Source of the DNA: Bernardetia sp. | Lineage (GTDB): Bacteria; Bacteroidota; Bacteroidia; Cytophagales; Bernardetiaceae | Assembly (NCBI GenBank): GCA_020630575.1 | Contig: JAHDBD010000014.1 | Location: forward strand, 1 to 64,000 | Length of the DNA stretch: 64,000 nt | Direction: 5' to 3' | Shown here: positions 36,062 to 45,007 of the stretch, piece after piece | How positions within the stretch are numbered: position 1 is the first letter of the stretch | Layout of the letters: the number at the start of each line of letters is the position of its first letter | Position numbers and translations under genes: made by a program | The notes under the pieces: generated by a model | What the model was told of the DNA's origin: nothing | Databases searched by the model: none | What the model saw: only the letters and a program-made list of their open reading frames with translations

Positions 36062-36676
36062 ATGGATTTTTTCGACGATATATTCAAAAAACTCTTTCCC
36101 AAGCGAAATAAAACAATTCCTTTAATAAAAGAAAATTTAAAGAGGTCAGAGAAAGATGAACTAGCATTTCAGATTTGGAGTTCAAGTGCTGATGCAAAGT
36201 ATTGGTTTGCAAGGATTTATGAATCCTATCATCTTAAAAGAGAAGGCTTGACTTCCAAAGATATTGAGGTTCATTTGTTTGCTTCGGCTGCCTCAAATGG
36301 AGTTGCAATTACTTATACGAATGCGATGAGTAGCAAGCAATTCCGTTTTTTGTTTGACAAATTGAAGGAGTCTGTTTTACAACTTCCCTATCCCTATAAG
36401 CTCTATACTTCTGACCGAGCGCATTATGAGCGAACAAATTATATAGAGACAATAGAAAAACACTATCTAAAACCTGTTTATGGAACAAGTAATGAAGTGA
36501 AAAATGAGCTTAAAACAGATGGACAACTTCCTCAGTTTTATGGAAATGTATTGATAGAATATATTCAGATTGATGGAGAACCGAGTTTTATTCGTCTTTT
36601 AGCAAATATTTATTCAGATAGACTTTTTCTTGATGCATTACCTTTTGAGGAACTTGTAGAGAAGGTTTTGAAATAA
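36062..36676 (+). CDS. Conserved-looking hypothetical protein
   Basis: The 204-aa soluble protein has a Lys-rich N-terminus (MDFFDDIFKKLFPKRNK) and an alpha/beta body: EVHLFASAASNGVAITYTNAMSSKQFRFLFDKLKESVLQLPYPYKLYTSDRAHYERTNYIETIEKHYLKP, a pattern not tied to any family I recognise. There is no signal peptide or membrane span. It lies 61 bp before pyrD on the same strand, although a -7 element for pyrD separates them. Confidence 0.7.
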   Translation: MDFFDDIFKKLFPKRNKTIPLIKENLKRSEKDELAFQIWSSSADAKYWFARIYESYHLKREGLTSKDIEVHLFASAASNGVAITYTNAMSSKQFRFLFDKLKESVLQLPYPYKLYTSDRAHYERTNYIETIEKHYLKPVYGTSNEVKNELKTDGQLPQFYGNVLIEYIQIDGEPSFIRLLANIYSDRLFLDALPFEELVEKVLK

Positions 36677-36696
36677 GGATTTGTAGTAAAAAGTTG

Positions 36697-36704
36697 TATT
36701 TTTG
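36697..36704 (+). promoter_or_regulatory. Candidate -7 element upstream of pyrD
   Basis: TATTTTTG fits TAnnTTTG and would give a start about 27 nt upstream of the pyrD ATG. Upstream TTG partners exist but at imperfect spacing. Confidence 0.45.
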
Positions 36705-36737
36705 TGAAACCAAAAAAATTACAACGATTCTATTTTT

Positions 36738-37775
36738 ATGTATTCACTTTTACGTCCTTTCTTTTTCAAACTTGATGCTGAAAAAGCACATTATACAGCC
36801 GTTACAGGATTACAAACACTTCTGAAAATAGGAGGTAAATCTGTGGTAACAAATCCCATAAATTCAAATAAAAAATTAGAAAAGGAAGTTTTTGGATTAA
36901 AATTCAAAAACCCTGTGGGTTTGGCAGCAGGTTTTGATAAAAATGCAAAATGGATTGAGGAGCTAGACCATCTCGGTTTTGGATTTATAGAAATAGGAAC
37001 ACTTACGCCAAAACCACAAGATGGAAATGAAAAACCTCGTTTGTTTCGTTTGAAAGAAGATAATGCGCTCATCAATAGAATGGGTTTTAATAATGAAGGA
37101 GTAGAAATTGCTGTGGAAAGATTAAAAAAAATAAAAGCCAAAAAGCCACATATTATTATTGGTGGAAATATTGGAAAGAATAAAGTTACACCAAATGAAG
37201 AAGCTACAAATGATTATCTGATGTGTTTTGATGCACTTTTTGATTATGTAGATTATTTTGTGGTCAATGTAAGTTCTCCAAATACGCCAAATCTTAGAGA
37301 GTTGCAAGAAAAAAAGCCACTTACAGAACTTCTACAAACACTTCAAAATCGTAATAAAGAACATTTAATTCCCAAGCCTTTACTTCTCAAAATTGCACCA
37401 GACCTCACAGATTCTCAACTTGATGATATTATAGAAATAGCTAAAGAAACAAAACTAGCAGGAATAATTGCAACAAACACAACTATTAGCAGAGAAAACT
37501 TAAAAACAGAATCTCAAAAAGTAGAAAATTTGGGAAATGGTGGACTAAGTGGAAAGCCATTGAAAGACAGAAGTACAGAAGTAATTGCTTATCTTCATCA
37601 GAAATCAAATGCAGCCTTTCCAATTATTGGAGTGGGAGGAATTCATAGCCCAAAAGATGCACTAGAAAAACTAAATGCAGGGGCAAGTTTGATACAACTC
37701 TATACAGGTTTTGTTTATGAAGGTTGGGAGCTGATTAGTAAAATAAATAAAGAAATTCTAGACACCAAACCCTAA
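36738..37775 (+). CDS. pyrD: Dihydroorotate dehydrogenase, quinone-dependent (class 2)
   Basis: PyrD oxidises dihydroorotate to orotate in pyrimidine synthesis, passing electrons to quinone at the inner membrane. At 345 aa with an N-terminal helix pair ([27 protein letters not shown]) it is class 2. FMN-binding stretches are visible: [40 protein letters not shown] and [15 protein letters not shown] with the catalytic serine. The C-terminal [32 protein letters not shown] is conserved. Confidence 0.97.
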   Translation: MYSLLRPFFFKLDAEKAHYTAVTGLQTLLKIGGKSVVTNPINSNKKLEKEVFGLKFKNPVGLAAGFDKNAKWIEELDHLGFGFIEIGTLTPKPQDGNEKPRLFRLKEDNALINRMGFNNEGVEIAVERLKKIKAKKPHIIIGGNIGKNKVTPNEEATNDYLMCFDALFDYVDYFVVNVSSPNTPNLRELQEKKPLTELLQTLQNRNKEHLIPKPLLLKIAPDLTDSQLDDIIEIAKETKLAGIIATNTTISRENLKTESQKVENLGNGGLSGKPLKDRSTEVIAYLHQKSNAAFPIIGVGGIHSPKDALEKLNAGASLIQLYTGFVYEGWELISKINKEILDTKP

Positions 37776-37794
37776 GGGTTTAAAGGTTACAATT

Positions 37795-38439
37795 ATGGAC
37801 AATCAAGAACAAGAATACGATTTTTTACCCTACGTTTTTACAGAAAATATCTATTATATCGATGCCGTAAAATCAGAATGGGAAATTGAAGCAAGTGCGA
37901 ATCAAGAACAAATAAGCCAAGTTTTTCAAAATCAAGCTACAGAAACAAAAACTTTACAACAAGAAATACAAGAAATTAAATCAAAAAACTCTGATTCGCA
38001 AAGTAAAAAAACTATAAGTAAATTAAATCAAGAAAATTCAGATATAGATTTTTCTTATTTTGGAAAGAACCGTAAAAATTTCTTGATTTTGATAAAAGAA
38101 ACGGAGCAAGAAAACTTAAAAGAAACTGATAGTAAACTCTTGACAGGTATTTTGGCAGCAGGACAGCTTTCTCTCAATGATGTAGCTATTGTAAATATGG
38201 CAAAAACAAAGGCTACTTTTTTGGATATGTATAAAAAACTAAAACCTACTTCAGTAGTAAGTTTTGGTGTAGATACAAAAAACTTAGGTGTTCCCCATGA
38301 ATTTGAACTTTACAAACCTACTAAGATAAAAGCTATTACTTGGATTATTTCACATAATTTTGTAGCTCTTCATTCTGATAAAACCAAAAAACTAGGATTG
38401 TGGACAGCTTTAAAGGAATTGGAGTGTTATGTTTCGTAA
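37795..38439 (+). CDS. Hypothetical protein, pyrD-adjacent
   Basis: The 214-aa protein starts 19 bp after pyrD. An acidic, Gln/Ser-rich N-terminal half (EISQVFQNQATETKTLQQEIQEIKSKNSDSQ) precedes an alpha/beta C-terminal half: FSYFGKNRKNFLILI, LLTGILAAGQLSLNDVAIVNMA, LDMYKKLKPTSVVSFGV, YKPTKIKAITWIISHNFVALHSDKTKKLGLWTALKELE. The last part resembles the fold of small uracil-DNA-glycosylase-like or HolD-like proteins by eye only. No function is claimed. Confidence 0.7.
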   Translation: MDNQEQEYDFLPYVFTENIYYIDAVKSEWEIEASANQEQISQVFQNQATETKTLQQEIQEIKSKNSDSQSKKTISKLNQENSDIDFSYFGKNRKNFLILIKETEQENLKETDSKLLTGILAAGQLSLNDVAIVNMAKTKATFLDMYKKLKPTSVVSFGVDTKNLGVPHEFELYKPTKIKAITWIISHNFVALHSDKTKKLGLWTALKELECYVS

Positions 38440-38440
38440 T

Positions 38441-38848
38441 CTATAAAACCAATCGTTGGGCTTCTTCTGGATTCTGTTTTTTGAGCAATGCAAAATCACT
38501 ATATTGCGTAATAATATTGAATTTTAGAAGAAGATTAGCTGTGTCTTCACTTATTTTATAAAGCTCTTCATGTTTTTCGATATAAACAGCTTGATGTCTT
38601 TCTTGGTCTAATTTGAAATACTCTTGCATAATATCATTATCTACTTTTTCACGCTCTTCGGCTGATAAAGCTTCTTTTTCTTTCCCTAGTTCTATAAACT
38701 GAGATACATACTCATCAAACCATTTTTGTAATTGTGCATGTATTTCTGTTACGTTGTTTTCACCTGTATACAAAAGGTCATAAATTTCATCATTGAGTTG
38801 ATTGGCAAGGTTCATAATACGTTTGCCTAAAGATATATTGTTTTTCAT
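38441..38848 (-). CDS. Small soluble hypothetical protein
   Basis: The 135-aa, highly charged protein is mostly helical (MNLANQLNDEIYDLLYTGENNVTEIHAQLQKWFDEYVSQFIELGKEKEALSAEEREK). There is no signal peptide. It ends one base after the convergent 37795 gene and lies 34 bp downstream of 38883-39383, so it is probably in that unit. No family was recognised. Confidence 0.65.
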   Translation of the reverse strand: MKNNISLGKRIMNLANQLNDEIYDLLYTGENNVTEIHAQLQKWFDEYVSQFIELGKEKEALSAEEREKVDNDIMQEYFKLDQERHQAVYIEKHEELYKISEDTANLLLKFNIITQYSDFALLKKQNPEEAQRLVL

Positions 38849-38882
38849 AAGTGTTTTTAATAACTATTTGATAATTTGATTT

Positions 38883-39383
38883 TTACATTCTCATTTTTTT
38901 AGAAAATTCTATTTCCCATTCACTAACTCCATACATAGTTTTGATAATCAAAGTAGAATTTGAAAGTTTTTTTATTTCCCAAAAAACATCAGGTTCTTTT
39001 TTTCTGTATAATGCAATTTGATTTCTATCCTTCAAATAATGCCAAGAAATAGGTTTCTCTGTTTCAAAGAAATTAGTTTCTAATTTTCCATTATTTGTAT
39101 TTCTAACAACAAATGTATTGGTTGTAAACTCTAAGAATAGGGAATCTTTTTTTCTATTTAGAATAGAATTTCGTTGCAAAAGAATTCTTTCTTGTTCTTT
39201 GGAATAATACTTTTTATTTGGAATAGGAGTTGAATTGACGTTTTCTATTTTCCAATATCCAACTAAATCATTTTCATCCTCTAAAAATTTGTTTCCAAAA
39301 AAGTATATAACGCCAACAGCTATTAGCAAAATGAAAGTAATTACACCATAAAAAAAAGCATTGATAGATTGCATTTTATTCAA
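38883..39383 (-). CDS. Membrane-anchored hypothetical protein with lipocalin-like tail
   Basis: The 166-aa protein has an N-terminal membrane helix (FFYGVITFILLIAVGVIYFFG) and a strand-rich exterior part with DLVGYWKIENVNSTPIP, a start typical of Bacteroidota lipocalin-like domains (GxWxxxxxx). The rest has alternating strands (DSLFLEFTTNTFVVRN, NQIALYRKKEPDVFWEIKKLSNSTLIIKTM). It is the first gene of a pair with 38441-38848. The function is unknown. Confidence 0.65.
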   Translation of the reverse strand: MNKMQSINAFFYGVITFILLIAVGVIYFFGNKFLEDENDLVGYWKIENVNSTPIPNKKYYSKEQERILLQRNSILNRKKDSLFLEFTTNTFVVRNTNNGKLETNFFETEKPISWHYLKDRNQIALYRKKEPDVFWEIKKLSNSTLIIKTMYGVSEWEIEFSKKMRM

Positions 39384-39618
39384 ATTTTAAAAGTAATAAT
39401 TCAGATTAACTTAACTATGTCACGGAAATAGCAATCTCTTTATTGATATTCTAGCACATCAAAATCAGTCAAACTTGCACTTAAACAATGTAATTATAAA
39501 TTTTATAAAACAGCAATAATTTACTAAATTTCCTCATTAAATTGCAATTTTCAATTTTGTAAAAGCATTTGACTTTTTATTCTTTTATTTTTCTGACTCT
39601 ACTTTCACAATATAATTT

Positions 39619-39987
39619 ATGAAATTTTTTTTACTTCAAAAAAGGATATTGAATTCCTTTTCTATTTTCTTTGTTGTTCTTTGTGCTGCTTGTACCTCTA
39701 AAAATCAATTTAAAAATACAATAGATAAGGAGGTGTTGGGTGTACAAATACACAAAGAAGAAGTTCAAAATCCACAACAACGCAATAAAAACAAACTTGA
39801 AGGTCTTCTCATCAAAAAAGCAGATAGTTTTTATTATGCAAATAACTTCAAACAAGCTCAAACACTCTACGATATGGCTTTAAATAATGTTACTGATGCT
39901 GAAACAAAAAAATATTTGATAGAAAAAGTAGCTGAAACAAAAGGAAGAACTGAAGAAAATACCAATAAAGATTCAATAAAAAAATGA
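39619..39987 (+). CDS. Small putative lipoprotein
   Basis: The 122-aa product begins with a long signal ending in lipobox CAAC (near residues 22-25), then a charged, helical part (LLIKKADSFYYANNFKQAQTLYDMALNNVTDAETKKYLIEKVAETKGR) that looks like a single tetratricopeptide-style helix pair. Its stop lies 9 bp from the convergent PP2C-like gene, and no terminator separates them. Confidence 0.65.
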   Translation: MKFFLLQKRILNSFSIFFVVLCAACTSKNQFKNTIDKEVLGVQIHKEEVQNPQQRNKNKLEGLLIKKADSFYYANNFKQAQTLYDMALNNVTDAETKKYLIEKVAETKGRTEENTNKDSIKK

Positions 39988-39996
39988 AATTAATAA

Positions 39997-40734
39997 TTAT
40001 TTTTTGATACGAATAATAGCCAAATCATCTGTAACTAGGTGATTTGTTTTCTTTAAATTTCTGATTTTTCTATCTAAAAAATTATCAAATTCGGATTCTT
40101 GATAATCTACTAAAAGATAATCAATTATCTCAGATTCACTTTTCTGATGATTTTGATTTTCCAAATTCTTGAACGTAAATATTCCATCTATAGAAATTGA
40201 TAAATCTTCAAACTTAGAAATAGATAGTTTTTGATGTTGTTTTTTATAAAATTCTTCAAAGTTTTCAGCCAAATGATACCCTAAATAATCTGGTGTGTTG
40301 TTTTGTTCGTATTCTGTGAGTTTTCCATCTACACAAATGAGCCCGTCGCCTATTGTTATAATTTCAGCTTTATAATTTTTTGTATTGACAATTCCCAAGA
40401 TAAGCGTAGAAAGTAGTTCATTTGTTTCTAAACCTAATTTGTTCTTTATTTCCTTCGTATCGTCTATAAGTTCTTGAAGGATAGTTTTGAGTTTTGATTG
40501 CAAATCTGTTTCTTGATTTTGCTTTGAAATAAATTCTTGATAAAATGTATTCTTAGCTATTTTTCTAAGGATTTTTCCATACAAAATAGAAGCAAAAACA
40601 GATTCTGTTCCCATCGTACAACCATCTAAAACAGCAATCAAAATTTGATTAGAAGCGAGTGATTCTTTTATCAAAAAATCTTCGCAGTAATTGGTGTGAA
40701 ATTCTCCAATTTGTAATGTGGTGTATATTTTCAT
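39997..40734 (-). CDS. PP2C-like protein phosphatase, last gene of the McrBC operon
   Basis: This 245-aa protein has the landmark positions of PP2C serine/threonine phosphatases: LIAVLDGCTMGTESVFAS (metal Asp and Gly), LSTLILGIVN, IITIGDGLICVDG and TDDLAIIRIKK with the C-terminal metal Asp. It would remove phosphate from Ser/Thr of a protein substrate. A match to the PP2C_2 family is likely. Its ATG is 9 bp after the stop of the 3-TM gene, so it is translated from the same message as mcrC. A kinase partner is not present nearby. Its pairing with a restriction module is unusual. Confidence 0.75.
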   Translation of the reverse strand: MKIYTTLQIGEFHTNYCEDFLIKESLASNQILIAVLDGCTMGTESVFASILYGKILRKIAKNTFYQEFISKQNQETDLQSKLKTILQELIDDTKEIKNKLGLETNELLSTLILGIVNTKNYKAEIITIGDGLICVDGKLTEYEQNNTPDYLGYHLAENFEEFYKKQHQKLSISKFEDLSISIDGIFTFKNLENQNHQKSESEIIDYLLVDYQESEFDNFLDRKIRNLKKTNHLVTDDLAIIRIKK

Positions 40735-40743
40735 TAAATTATT

Positions 40744-41079
40744 CTACGAAAAACTTTGTCCCAAAAAATAATTGGCTGCTGTAATCCCTAAAAAAAATAC
40801 AATCGCTACAATGATTCCAATTTGTAAAATTTTATCTTGTTTTGGACTATTTTCCTTTCTATTTAATCCAAAAAACAAGAAAAATAAAGCAAATACAAAA
40901 CTTGTAATAGCATAGACTAGATACAATTTTTCATTGATTACATCTAACTCTGTTTTTTTTCCATCAGGAAAACCAATCGCAGACCATTTTTGATAAAATA
41001 CAAACACAGTCATAACACAAACAATACAAAAAGTAAAACAAATTATTCTTTTGGGTTCTAAGAGAGCTTTAATTTTCAT
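40744..41079 (-). CDS. Three-span small membrane protein in the McrBC operon
   Basis: The 111-aa protein has three hydrophobic helices (IICFTFCIVCVMTVFVFY, LYLVYAITSFVFALFFLFFGL, ILQIGIIVAIVFFLGITAANYFLG) joined by short polar loops. It lies between mcrC (10 bp) and the PP2C gene (9 bp) on the same strand. No family is recognised. Small membrane proteins often serve as effectors or anchors in defence islands, but here that is inference from context. Confidence 0.7.
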   Translation of the reverse strand: MKIKALLEPKRIICFTFCIVCVMTVFVFYQKWSAIGFPDGKKTELDVINEKLYLVYAITSFVFALFFLFFGLNRKENSPKQDKILQIGIIVAIVFFLGITAANYFLGQSFS

Positions 41080-41089
41080 TTTCTTTAGA

Positions 41090-42154
41090 TTATTGAATTC
41101 CTATAATTTCTTTTAACCTTTTTTCAATTTCTCTCCAATCGGCATTCAAATTTAGTGTTTTTATCTGTATTTGATGATTTTTGAATGTATAATCCAAATT
41201 ATATTCTTTTTCTATGGTCGGATAAAGTAAAATTCCTTTTGCATTCTGTGCCTTTTCACTGCCATTTTCTTGATTCAATAAATAACTGAATAATTGATAT
41301 AAATTAGCCGATTGTATTTTGTCTTTGCCATAATTTTTTTTCATCGTTTCTTGATAGTATTTGGCATCAATAATGATTTTTTCAGTTTCATTTTCTAGCG
41401 AAATATCCGTTTCCATTCTAGGTAAATAATTATGATTGTCAAATGTATTCTCAAAATTCCATTTTATGATTTCTTTTTTTACAGTTGTAAATTTTGTTTG
41501 TTCAATTTTATAAAAATTTCGTATAAATGCTTCAAAAAGCTGATTCATTTTCCGTTCATCTCTTGTAAAATCTGAAAATATATAGCTTCCTTTATCCCCT
41601 TTCTCGTCATCTTTTTTACTTTCTGAAGGCAATGTATTTTCAAAAATAATGTAACAAATATTCATTACAAAACCATAAAAACGGTTATTTCTATGAATTT
41701 TGACTTGAGAGAAAAGAGAGTTTTTGAGTTCAATTTTTTCTATCGTTTTAGGAAGTTTTTTTTGCAAGAAAATGAGTTCTGTTTTCAGTTTTCTATCTAC
41801 ATTCTTTGTCTTGATGAGCCGTTGAATAGTTGAAAGAAGAATTTGATTTTGAAGAATATTAAACGAAAAATCATCAAAACTACAAAGCGTTTTTTGTCTT
41901 GATAAAAGATTTTTTTTGAGTGTCTGACTGACTTGCAATTTTCCTTTTACAGCATTTATTTCCTGTACATTTTCGATATAATCTCTATCAATTCCACGCT
42001 TTAAAAGCACTTTTGTAGCAGTAATCAATACTTTTGCAAACAAATCTAAAAGCTCGGTTTTGTCATCTATCGAAACGTTGATGCGCTGACTTTCATCTAG
42101 TTTGTTCCACGCATAACAAAGTAGATAATAAATGTTTTTTATTGGGATTGCCAT
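41090..42154 (-). CDS. mcrC: McrC family endonuclease subunit
   Basis: McrC is the nuclease/stimulator partner of the McrB GTPase in modification-dependent (type IV) restriction. The 354-aa product starts IPIKNIYYLLCYAWNKLDE, typical of McrC/McrBC_C proteins, and has the PD-(D/E)xK nuclease core around ETDISLENETEKIIIDAKYYQ (Asp and Asp-x-Lys). The start ATG at 42152-42154 lies next to a heptamer array that separates it from the McrB gene (71-bp gap). Immediately downstream are the 3-TM and PP2C genes. Confidence 0.88.
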   Translation of the reverse strand: MAIPIKNIYYLLCYAWNKLDESQRINVSIDDKTELLDLFAKVLITATKVLLKRGIDRDYIENVQEINAVKGKLQVSQTLKKNLLSRQKTLCSFDDFSFNILQNQILLSTIQRLIKTKNVDRKLKTELIFLQKKLPKTIEKIELKNSLFSQVKIHRNNRFYGFVMNICYIIFENTLPSESKKDDEKGDKGSYIFSDFTRDERKMNQLFEAFIRNFYKIEQTKFTTVKKEIIKWNFENTFDNHNYLPRMETDISLENETEKIIIDAKYYQETMKKNYGKDKIQSANLYQLFSYLLNQENGSEKAQNAKGILLYPTIEKEYNLDYTFKNHQIQIKTLNLNADWREIEKRLKEIIGIQ

Positions 42155-42159
42155 AGAGA

Positions 42160-42187
42160 ATTACGAATTAAAAATTACGAATTACGA
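42160..42187. repeat. Heptamer array, ATTACGA family (between mcrB and mcrC)
   Basis: The same 28 bases as 5839-5866 (three ATTACGA, one ATTAAAA). It lies in the 71-bp gap between mcrB and mcrC. Confidence 0.9.
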
Positions 42188-42225
42188 AATGAATTTCATT
42201 TTAACTAGCTCTAGCTATTAAATCA

Positions 42226-44871
42226 TTAGTTAATCCATAAAATCTTCATCATTTCCCTTACCTTTTCACTATCATCAAACCAAATTTCTTCTAAAAGAGG
42301 TTGTATTTCAAATTGAATTACTTGATTAAACCATTCTTTTTCTTCCATTTTTTCCTTTTCATAATCACAAAAATAACTGTGTCCAATCTGAAAACCTTCG
42401 CCCAAATTTATATCTTTAGCTATCTCTTGATTTACTTTTTGAATAGAATTCGAAATATGAGTTATAAGAGTTTCTGAAATCTCTTTTTGAGAAAGAAAAC
42501 TTTTAAATTTCTCTCCAAAATCAGGTTTCAAACTCACAAAAGCAAAACGCCTTCTGAGCGCATAATCCACCATTGCCAGCGAACGGTCAGCTGTATTCAT
42601 TGTACAAATAAGATAGAGATTTTTAGGAATATAAAAACGGTCTTCTTCCTCTTCGGAATAAGTGAGTTTTAACGAAAATTTTTCATCTCTTTTGTCGGCT
42701 TCGATGAGCATCATGAGTTCGCCAAAAATTTTACTCAAATTTCCTCTATTTATTTCATCGATAATAAAGAAAAAATGACGTTCGGGATGTGCTAATGCCT
42801 TTTTACAAAAATCATAAAAAACACCATTTTGCACTTCAAAACCTCCTGTTTTGGTAGGTCGCAAGCCTTGTATAAAATCTTCATAAGAATACGATTGATG
42901 AAACTGTACCATTTCGATATTGAGATTATTAGTTTGTCCCATAATCTGATAGGCAAGTTTGCGAGCAATAAATGTTTTTCCTACTCCTGCTGCACCTTGC
43001 AGAATAATATTTTTCTTTCTTTTGAGAATTTCTACCGTTTGAAGAAATTGTTCTTGGCTTATAAAAGGTTTGTCTTGGTCTTCTAGGAAGTTGTATTTTT
43101 TATTAACCTTCTCATCTAGAAACTTCTTTGCAATCGTATTTTTTGTATCAATTATTTCACGAAAAATAGCATATTCTTCTTCCAAAATTCTAAATAAACT
43201 TCCTTGATTATTTCGTAAGACGCTACACTCTTTTAACTCTTCATTATTTTTGAGTTCACTCCAATTAATTGGAATGTCTAGCTTTTCTATAAGTTCAAAC
43301 TCTATTATCTCTTCATTATCTTTTATATGCAAAGGCTGTGTAATTTCATAAATAGCCTTTATTTGCTTTGTAGGGGTGCTTTCATAGCCAATTATCAAAT
43401 CTCCCTTTCTTACTTCTTGAAAGTTACTGTAAATTCTGCGCTTATTTCCTTCATCATTATAGGTTGTGTAAGTTTGTTTTTCGCCTTCTGCATTGTCATT
43501 AATTTTCCAAATTTTCGGATTTGCATTAAGCCACCAATAATTTGGAGGTTGATTCTCTAATTCATCAAACTCTTTTTCTAATTCGTCCATTTCATCTAGT
43601 TCTTTTGATATATCAATTTCAATAGGAAAATTATTCTTTTCAAAAACTTCTGCTAATTCTGGATAACTTAATAAATATTGTTCTAAAATAAGTTTGTAAT
43701 TTTTGGTTGGACTAAATGTATCTGGACGAAAAAGTTTTTTAGTTTTCCACATCATTTTTTCTGCTGTGTGTTGATAAACTTTGCTTGTAATCCATCTTAC
43801 TTTTCTGACATGATGAAATCCTTCTGTTTCTTTATCTTTGCTCTCAATATAAAAATAATCACTTTCTATAATTCCAATTCCGACACATTTATTGACCCCT
43901 TCATTTGCAAAAACTACATCGCCAATATTTGCACTTTTGAAGAGCCATAAATTCCATATTTGATTAGAATTTTTTTGAAGTGATTTATCTATTCCACTTG
44001 TCAGTTCTTCTAAAGATTTATAGGTTGAAATATCTTCAATTCCCAAATTTTGATAATTGACAGCTATGATATTTTGATTATAAAATTGTTGCCATTTATT
44101 AGCTCCTTTTCCTGGCGAAAATTTGAAATAATTACGATTTTCATTATTGACTTTAACAATTTCATCTTTTAGTTCTTGCAAACATTCAATTACTTCATTA
44201 TAGGAAAAAACGGACTTTAAATTATTTTTATGAGGTTTTTTTAAATCACTTCCTGTCATTTTTCCTGCTTGTGGTCTGGCTTTGAACTCCACAAAAAATT
44301 GATACGCATCCTTATGCGATTCTTTTGTGATAGGATACAGACCAAGCCAACAAAAATCACTTCCAAAATTAGCTGAACCTTGAAAATCTACGGTATGAAA
44401 TTTATAATCTTTTACATTAAGTTTAGCTATTAAATCTTTTGCAATCTGCTCTAAGTAATTCTGCACATTTTCTTTTACAGTTTGACGATAAAAGAAGCAA
44501 TGAAAGACCGTCCAAGCATTTTGCCAGTTTGCAAAAATATCACGTTTTGCAAATCCATAATTTTCCATTTCTAACACAAAATTCTCCTTATAACTACTAA
44601 AATAGGTTTTATCCTTATTTCGTATTTTCTCCTTTATCACTTCAACCAATTCTTGATTTACTTTTTTACCTTCCAAAAGCAAACGAGCAACTTCTGCACG
44701 AAGCAGAGTTACAGGTTGAAAGCTGCGTTCTGGATCTGCATATTCTTTATGAATATCTTCTAATTCATTTGCAGATAAATTATTGAGAGCCAAAAACAAG
44801 GCATCAGAATCCTCTTTGTAATTATGATATTCTTTGGCAAGATTTACAATATAGTCAAACTGTTTCTGCAT
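42226..44871 (-). CDS. mcrB: McrB-type AAA+ GTPase with two EVE/PUA-like reader domains
   Basis: The 881-aa protein has an unassigned N-terminal region (about 1-240), then a PUA/EVE-like module (about 248-365: YFKFSPGKGANKWQQFYN ... GDVVFANEGVNKCVGIGII ... HHVRKVRW), a second, canonical EVE domain (about 445-550: WWLNANPKIWK ... GDLIIGYESTPTKQIKAIYEI) and an McrB AAA+ motor (about 600-870). Motor motifs: Walker A GAAGVGKT (626-633), Walker B IIDEINRGN (D705), and MNTADRS (758-764), the McrB GTPase signature. EVE/PUA folds read modified cytosines in other McrB homologues. The start ATG is at 44869-44871, just below a pair of REP-like palindromes. It is the first gene of a four-gene operon with mcrC, a 3-TM gene and a PP2C-like gene. 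Confidence 0.9.
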   Translation of the reverse strand: MQKQFDYIVNLAKEYHNYKEDSDALFLALNNLSANELEDIHKEYADPERSFQPVTLLRAEVARLLLEGKKVNQELVEVIKEKIRNKDKTYFSSYKENFVLEMENYGFAKRDIFANWQNAWTVFHCFFYRQTVKENVQNYLEQIAKDLIAKLNVKDYKFHTVDFQGSANFGSDFCWLGLYPITKESHKDAYQFFVEFKARPQAGKMTGSDLKKPHKNNLKSVFSYNEVIECLQELKDEIVKVNNENRNYFKFSPGKGANKWQQFYNQNIIAVNYQNLGIEDISTYKSLEELTSGIDKSLQKNSNQIWNLWLFKSANIGDVVFANEGVNKCVGIGIIESDYFYIESKDKETEGFHHVRKVRWITSKVYQHTAEKMMWKTKKLFRPDTFSPTKNYKLILEQYLLSYPELAEVFEKNNFPIEIDISKELDEMDELEKEFDELENQPPNYWWLNANPKIWKINDNAEGEKQTYTTYNDEGNKRRIYSNFQEVRKGDLIIGYESTPTKQIKAIYEITQPLHIKDNEEIIEFELIEKLDIPINWSELKNNEELKECSVLRNNQGSLFRILEEEYAIFREIIDTKNTIAKKFLDEKVNKKYNFLEDQDKPFISQEQFLQTVEILKRKKNIILQGAAGVGKTFIARKLAYQIMGQTNNLNIEMVQFHQSYSYEDFIQGLRPTKTGGFEVQNGVFYDFCKKALAHPERHFFFIIDEINRGNLSKIFGELMMLIEADKRDEKFSLKLTYSEEEEDRFYIPKNLYLICTMNTADRSLAMVDYALRRRFAFVSLKPDFGEKFKSFLSQKEISETLITHISNSIQKVNQEIAKDINLGEGFQIGHSYFCDYEKEKMEEKEWFNQVIQFEIQPLLEEIWFDDSEKVREMMKILWIN

Positions 44872-44883
44872 AATCGTACTTTT

Positions 44884-44932
44884 GTAGCGTACCTTTTAAG
44901 GTGTGAAGATGTACCGTACACTTTAGTGTACG
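44884..44932. repeat. Tandem REP-like palindromes in the mcrB-nagK divergent gap
   Basis: Two tight palindromes, ACCTT-TT-AAGGT (44891-44902) and CGTACACT-TT-AGTGTACG (44915-44932), preceded by GTAG and GTAC respectively and in the same orientation. The GTAG/GTAC foot resembles the tetranucleotide of REP elements. They lie inside the 136-bp region that must hold promoters for mcrB and the kinase gene. Confidence 0.75.
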
Positions 44933-45007
44933 AAAAGGTTTTATAGTATAATTTATCTAAATTTGATGCTATAAACTTACAAAAAATAGTAAAACGAAAC
45001 CCAAAAA

